Source: an uncultured Prevotellaceae bacterium (GTDB lineage Bacteria; Bacteroidota; Bacteroidia; Bacteroidales; Bacteroidaceae). From it: a stretch of DNA of 64,000 nucleotides. Made by a program: the position numbers and the translations under genes. The notes beneath the pieces were generated by a model, which saw only the letters and a list, made by a program, of their open reading frames with translations, made no database searches and was not told the origin of the DNA. Of this stretch, positions 61,517-64,000 are shown in pieces; position 1 is the first letter of the stretch; every line of letters begins with the position of its first letter. The stretch lies in the NCBI GenBank assembly GCA_900318815.1, contig ONMA01000010.1:1-64000 (forward strand), in the 5' to 3' direction.

Positions 61517-63604
61517 ATGAGACTATCAATAATTAGAACCGACAAAAAAGGTGTGGTTCACCTGAGTGTGAAATCAGCGGAATGGCTGATGGAGCGCATT
61601 AAGACCGACACGAAGGCGGGCGACATAGCCCGTCTACGGGAGCATGTGGCCTTGTTTGGTCATGTGGAAGGGAGTGACATGGAAACGAAGGTCGCCCGCA
61701 TCTGCCCGTTGGCAGAACTGGCAAAGACCGAGAATGGGAACATAGAGACAAAGGCCTTCAACGGTCTGATATGGCTGCATGTGGCAGGACTGATGCGCAA
61801 GGAGGACGTGGAGCATGTAAAAGAGAATTCGAAAATCCTTCCGACAACCTTTGCCGCCTTCATGGGAGCTGACGGCCGCAGCGTGGAGATACTGGTCTCG
61901 GTAGCTAAGAAGGGTGCGGCGTTGCCAACTACTGAAGCGGAGATGCTCCGCTTCTGCCAGAGAGCCTACGATGTGGCTGTTGGCGTATATGACGGTGTGC
62001 TTGCAAAACCTGTTGACCGACAGGCTATTAGCTTTACAGACGGCTTTCTGATGCCGTTAGACAGGCAACCTTATTTCCATCCTGAAGCCACGCCGTTGGT
62101 CGTCGATGACAGGCTTACGGTTGGCAGACCGAATGCTGTGGCAGGCGAGGAGTGGGCCGAGCAGCGTGAGGTGGACTTAGAACTCTATGGCGACTACGAA
62201 CTGATGTACCGTGGTGCAGTAGAGGAAGCCCACGAAGCGACCAAAGGGGTCATTGAGTCGCAGTGGGAGGAGGCCTATATCACGGAACTGGCTCGGCGGC
62301 TCTGCCTCTTGGGCATGCCCGAAGAGGAGGCGTTCCTGCATATCAGTAACCATCATGCCTATCGGGCAGCCTACAACGAATATAACTACCGTGCCATCGT
62401 CTCTGCCGTCTATGCGGAGGAGAAACCCGGTAGCCAACAGGGGCCGGCGACGGTGGGCAAGGAAACACGGCAGATGATTGCTTTCCTGAAGAGCCGCTAC
62501 GTGTTCCGCTACAATACGGTGATGGGCTATACGGAGTTCCGGCCCAACAATACATGGATTCTGGACTGGCAGCCCTGCGACGAGAACGCCATCAACGGCA
62601 TGACGCTACAGGCACGGCTCGCAGGATTGGACGCGCGTGACAAGGACGTGCGCCGCTATGTCCACTCCGACATGATACGGAGGAGTGATCCCGTCGGCGA
62701 CTTCCTTTTGAAGGCATCGAATGCGTGGGACGGCGAGACAGACCACATCGCCATGCTGGCCCGACAGGTGCCGTGCGACATTCCGCAATGGGAAACGTGG
62801 TTCAAGAAGTGGTTCGTCTCGATGGTCGCCCAGTGGATGATGCCCCGCCAGGAGTATGGCAATGCCATCGTCCCGCTGCTAATCTCGCCTCAGGGCGACG
62901 GCAAGACCAGTTTCTGCCGGATGATCCTGCCGCGTGAACTGAGCTGGGGGTTCTTGGAGAACCTCGACGTCAGCGAGAAGCGCGCTACGCTGCAGGCCAT
63001 GCACAACTTCCTGCTCATCAACCTTGACGAGTTCAACCAGATCAGCCCGAAGATTCAGGAGGGATTTCTGAAGAATGTCATCCAGCTGCCCAGCGTGAAG
63101 ATCAAGCGCCCGTATGGCAAGCATGTCGAGGAGTTCAAGCGCAACGCCTCGTTCATCGCCACGACCAACGACATGCACGTGCTGAGCGACCCGACGGGAA
63201 GCCGACGCTTTATCTGCGTGCAGCTTACGGCACCGATCAATACCAGTTACAAGCCGAACTACGAGGCACTCTACGGACAGGCATACGATATCGTGATGAA
63301 ACGGCAGATGAAATGGTATTTTGAGGCCGACGAGGTGCAGGCCATCATGGCCCACAATCGCGACTATCTGTTAGTGCCGCCCGCTATGCTCTTTTTCCAT
63401 GAGTATTTCGAGGTGGTGCAGGACGAGTATGCGGGCACATGGCTCTCCGTGACTGCCATCTTCGAGCGTCTCCGTACACTCGTAGGTTCCCGCCTTAACA
63501 TCGCTGGCGTCATTAACTTCGGTCGCATGATAAGCAACATCGAGGGTATCTGTCGCAAGCGCACTAAGACTGGCATGGTCTATCTGGTGAAGGAAAAAGT
63601 TTGA
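61517..63604 (+). CDS. VirE/VapE-type P-loop ATPase
   Basis: 695 aa. The N-terminal part resembles the BT4734/BF3469-like domain, the middle is the VirE/VapE helicase-like P-loop (Walker A LISPQGDGKTSF, Walker B NFLLINLDEFNQI, ATTND sensor, GSRRFI arginine finger region), and the C-terminus is a DUF3874-like tail (FERLRTLVGSRLNIAGVINFGRMISNIEG). Related proteins occur in phages, plasmids and islands and next to capsule loci; the function in these loci is not established. Confidence 0.85.
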   Translation: MRLSIIRTDKKGVVHLSVKSAEWLMERIKTDTKAGDIARLREHVALFGHVEGSDMETKVARICPLAELAKTENGNIETKAFNGLIWLHVAGLMRKEDVEHVKENSKILPTTFAAFMGADGRSVEILVSVAKKGAALPTTEAEMLRFCQRAYDVAVGVYDGVLAKPVDRQAISFTDGFLMPLDRQPYFHPEATPLVVDDRLTVGRPNAVAGEEWAEQREVDLELYGDYELMYRGAVEEAHEATKGVIESQWEEAYITELARRLCLLGMPEEEAFLHISNHHAYRAAYNEYNYRAIVSAVYAEEKPGSQQGPATVGKETRQMIAFLKSRYVFRYNTVMGYTEFRPNNTWILDWQPCDENAINGMTLQARLAGLDARDKDVRRYVHSDMIRRSDPVGDFLLKASNAWDGETDHIAMLARQVPCDIPQWETWFKKWFVSMVAQWMMPRQEYGNAIVPLLISPQGDGKTSFCRMILPRELSWGFLENLDVSEKRATLQAMHNFLLINLDEFNQISPKIQEGFLKNVIQLPSVKIKRPYGKHVEEFKRNASFIATTNDMHVLSDPTGSRRFICVQLTAPINTSYKPNYEALYGQAYDIVMKRQMKWYFEADEVQAIMAHNRDYLLVPPAMLFFHEYFEVVQDEYAGTWLSVTAIFERLRTLVGSRLNIAGVINFGRMISNIEGICRKRTKTGMVYLVKEKV

Positions 63605-63689
63605 CTACACCTCTATACACCGCTTCATACACCCGATAATTCGTTGATTTAAAACCAATTATATTAAAAGTGTAGGTAGTGTATGTAAT
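63604..63689. repeat. CTACAC/GTGTAG inverted repeats after the VirE gene
   Basis: Left: three CTACAC/ATACACC-type units (about 63605-63634). Right: GTGTAGGTAGTGTATG at about 63670-63685. The words match those before the DUF6078 gene, so the two-gene module is bracketed by similar palindromes. Confidence 0.55.
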
Positions 63690-63707
63690 TTCGATAAATT
63701 TTTAAAA

Positions 63708-64000
63708 ATGATGAAATTGTTTACTGACAGTCTGCACAAGATAGCGTATTCGGCCGATGCATCCGTGTATCGGGAGATACCCTACGGCGTGGCCTACCCC
63801 GAGACGGTGGACGACGTGCGGGAGTTGTTCGCGTTGGCACGGGAGAAAGGTGTCGACCTGATTCCCCGTGCGGGCGGTACCTCGATAGCCGGACAGGTGG
63901 TGGGAGCGGGCATCGTGGTGGATGTCAGCAAGCACTGGAACAAGATTGTTGAGATTAACGCCGAGGAGCGGTGGGCCAGGGTGCAGCCGGGCGTGGTGAG
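63708..64000 (+). CDS. FAD-linked oxidase (partial, GlcD/D-lactate dehydrogenase type)
   Basis: The first 97 residues of a gene cut by the window end. They form the start of a FAD_binding_4 (PCMH) domain: VAYPETVDDVRELFALAREKGVDLIPRAGGTSIAGQVVGAGIVVDVSKH. Likely a D-lactate or glycolate dehydrogenase subunit, or a fusion with an Fe-S domain; the rest is not visible. Start at 63708 or at the following ATG. Confidence 0.85.
   Translation, partial: MMKLFTDSLHKIAYSADASVYREIPYGVAYPETVDDVRELFALAREKGVDLIPRAGGTSIAGQVVGAGIVVDVSKHWNKIVEINAEERWARVQPGVV

Noticed and set aside
1..64000. tRNA or rRNA genes
   Set aside because: No cloverleaf-like sequences with CCA-type ends or conserved rRNA segments were noticed in the gaps; a covariance-model search would be needed to be sure.

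Overview
The window looks like chromosomal DNA of a gut or rumen Bacteroidales, most likely a Prevotella/Segatella relative. Many genes are preceded by the Bacteroidetes promoter pattern TTTG - about 19-20 nt - TAnnTTTG, Shine-Dalgarno sequences are rare, and the gene content is typical of the group (DUF177-rpmF-fabH, LruC/DUF4842 lipoproteins, an UpxY-type antiterminator heading a capsule locus, DUF6078 plus a VirE-type ATPase). Genus is inference; there is no rRNA or tRNA gene to confirm it.

Layout. 0-3.7 kb: a secreted DUF4488-like protein, an 840-nt repeat-rich gap, then the minus-strand operon DUF177-rpmF-fabH. 3.9-19.3 kb: a large secreted repeat protein, purB, an rRNA pseudouridine synthase with a Gly/Arg/Gln repeat arm, asnS, an outer-membrane protein and lipoprotein pair, the minus-strand operon antiporter-lolD-cvfB, then asd and mutY. 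19.5-28.5 kb: pepD, an IVS-like element with a four-helix-bundle gene, a UPF0104 membrane protein, ksgA, a repeat-rich gap, a secreted cyclophilin, an unknown gene, a cation diffusion facilitator and a MATE exporter. 28.7-36 kb: three tandem LruC lipoproteins, each with its own promoter. 36.1-39 kb: an Rpn-like nuclease-fold protein and a phosphoethanolamine-transferase-like sulfatase. 39.2-60.5 kb: a capsule/exopolysaccharide locus of about 20 genes: antiterminator, Wza, Wzc, WbpD- and WbpE-like sugar enzymes, initiating sugar transferase, GT2, Wzy-like polymerase, GT4, CapA, CapK-like adenylating enzyme, UDP-GlcNAc 2-epimerase, DUF354, an acyl-building cassette (acyltransferase, ACP, ketoreductase, KAS III), deacetylase, Wzx flippase and VanZ-like protein. 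From about 46.5 to 60.9 kb the DNA is visibly AT-richer than its surroundings. 60.9-63.6 kb: a DUF6078-VirE/VapE module. The window ends inside an FAD-linked oxidase.

The most unusual signal is a family of snap-back elements whose long inverted arms are themselves built from tandem 7-9 nt units. One (21014-21546) has 44-nt arms around a 127-aa four-helix-bundle gene of the 23S rRNA intervening-sequence family. Another intergenic one (33389-33500) has the same 8-nt unit, the same 44-nt arms and the same inner junction but no gene. Two related elements lie in frame inside housekeeping genes: ksgA (98 nt) and mutY (123 nt, again 44-nt arms). Other palindromes of the same design but different unit sequence sit at 24.0, 30.9, 37.1, 43.9-44.4, 60.9 and 63.6 kb. 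I read this as one autonomous IVS-like element plus gene-less derivatives and look-alikes, an inference that needs comparison between strains.

Within the capsule locus, the ACP/ketoreductase/KAS III/acyltransferase block suggests that the polymer carries a locally synthesised acyl group (for example a 3-hydroxyacyl) on a sugar or amino sugar.
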